Positions 4,917 to 5,355 of a stretch of 5,355 bases of DNA are shown piece by piece. Every line of letters begins with the position of its first letter. Positions within the stretch are counted from its first letter, which is position 1. The DNA lies in contig JASHXJ010000084.1 in the NCBI GenBank assembly GCA_030043595.1, positions 1-5,355 on the forward strand. Direction: 5' to 3'. A model generated the notes under the pieces. That model was not told where the DNA came from, searched no databases, and worked only from the letters and a program-made list of their open reading frames with translations. The position numbers and the translations under genes were made by a program. The stretch comes from Trebonia sp. (GTDB taxonomy: Bacteria; Actinomycetota; Actinomycetes; Streptosporangiales; Streptosporangiaceae).

Positions 4917-5355
4917 TACAGGTTGGGAAGCAGGGCGGACAGGCTCTCGTACAGGTTCCAGAGGATGGCAAGCACGACGGGGATCGTGACGATCCAGGCG
5001 GGCCAGCGGGCCCAGCGGGCCGCGGCCAGACTGCCCAGCAGCGCGGCGGCGGCCAGCGCGATCGCCCAGGACATCGACGGGATCAGCGCGTAGAAATCCC
5101 GGCCGAGCGCGACCTCGGACGCGCCGATCGCCGGCAGGCCGCCGGGTTCGGCTTGCGGAGTGGTGAGCAGCTTCGCCTCGACCTCGATGTAGTGCTCGGG
5201 CGCGAACCGTGAGTCGGCGGTGACGAGCAGGAGCTGGTTGGGAAGGTCGCTGAACGGGACCGGCTTGCTGCTATCGGACACCGCTATCACCTCGTAGCGG
5301 GCCTGGCCCTCGCTGGCAATCGTCGTGATCAGGTCGCCCTTGCGCAGCAGCGGGA
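4913..5355 (-). CDS. Membrane-anchored sortase-like protein (C-terminal 146 residues, 5' end outside window), catalytic Cys apparently replaced
   Basis: The frame is open from the window edge to TGA at 4913. Visible residues 1-63 look like the end of a sortase beta-barrel: PLLRKGDLITTI (1-12), RYEVIAV (19-25), NQLLLVTADSRF (39-50) and HYIEVEAKL (54-62). They resemble the sortase pattern (L)TLxTC...R.VVxAxL at the close of the domain. The residue at the catalytic Cys place is Ala45 (codon GCC, 5216-5218), and no Cys occurs in the visible part. The strand that normally carries the catalytic Arg reads HYIEVEAKL without Arg. Two membrane segments follow, about 91-112 and 118-140, with a short tail ending NLY. 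The catalytic-His region lies outside. The stop is 9 bases before pstB. It may be a non-transpeptidase sortase-fold partner of the phosphate transporter; the fold assignment comes from pattern only, so an unrelated beta-rich membrane protein remains possible. Confidence 0.6.
   Translation of the reverse strand, partial: PLLRKGDLITTIASEGQARYEVIAVSDSSKPVPFSDLPNQLLLVTADSRFAPEHYIEVEAKLLTTPQAEPGGLPAIGASEVALGRDFYALIPSMSWAIALAAAALLGSLAAARWARWPAWIVTIPVVLAILWNLYESLSALLPNLY

Overview
The window is high-GC DNA with every supportable gene on the minus strand, strong GGAGG-type ribosome binding sites, a GTG start and a 4-base stop/start overlap. Protein types (a CO-dehydrogenase-like small/large subunit pair, a C-terminally short CDF-like transporter, and a sortase-fold membrane protein beside pstB) point to an actinomycete. 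The genus cannot be told from the sequence.

In transcription order (right to left): (1) 5355-4913, the C-terminal part of a membrane-anchored protein with a sortase-like end domain that has Ala where sortases carry the catalytic Cys; (2) 4903-4091, pstB, the ATPase of the high-affinity phosphate ABC transporter, starting 9 bases after gene 1; (3) a 103-base gap with small hairpins; (4) 3987-3724, a small protein probably of the dimeric alpha/beta-barrel (ABM-like) type; (5) 3671-2715, a two-part GNAT acetyltransferase; (6) 2701-2087, a six-helix CDF-type transporter whose ribosome binding site overlaps the stop of gene 5; (7) a gene-free stretch of about 770 bases (1316-2086) with tandem repeats, G-quadruplex potential, dispersed short repeats and an AT-richer island; (8) 1315-848, the [2Fe-2S] small subunit, overlapping by ATGA with (9) 851-1 (continuing out of the window), the molybdopterin large subunit of an aerobic CO-dehydrogenase/xanthine-dehydrogenase family enzyme.

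Functionally there are two recognisable modules. Genes 1-2 look like the distal end of a phosphate-uptake (pst) cluster; genes 8-9 are the electron-transfer and catalytic subunits of one molybdenum hydroxylase. The three genes between (ABM-like, GNAT, CDF) have no obvious shared pathway, although GNAT and CDF are clearly co-transcribed. I see no mobile element, tRNA, rRNA or CRISPR. The best candidates for something unusual are the apparently Cys-less sortase-like protein next to pstB and the structured leader region upstream of the cox-like operon.
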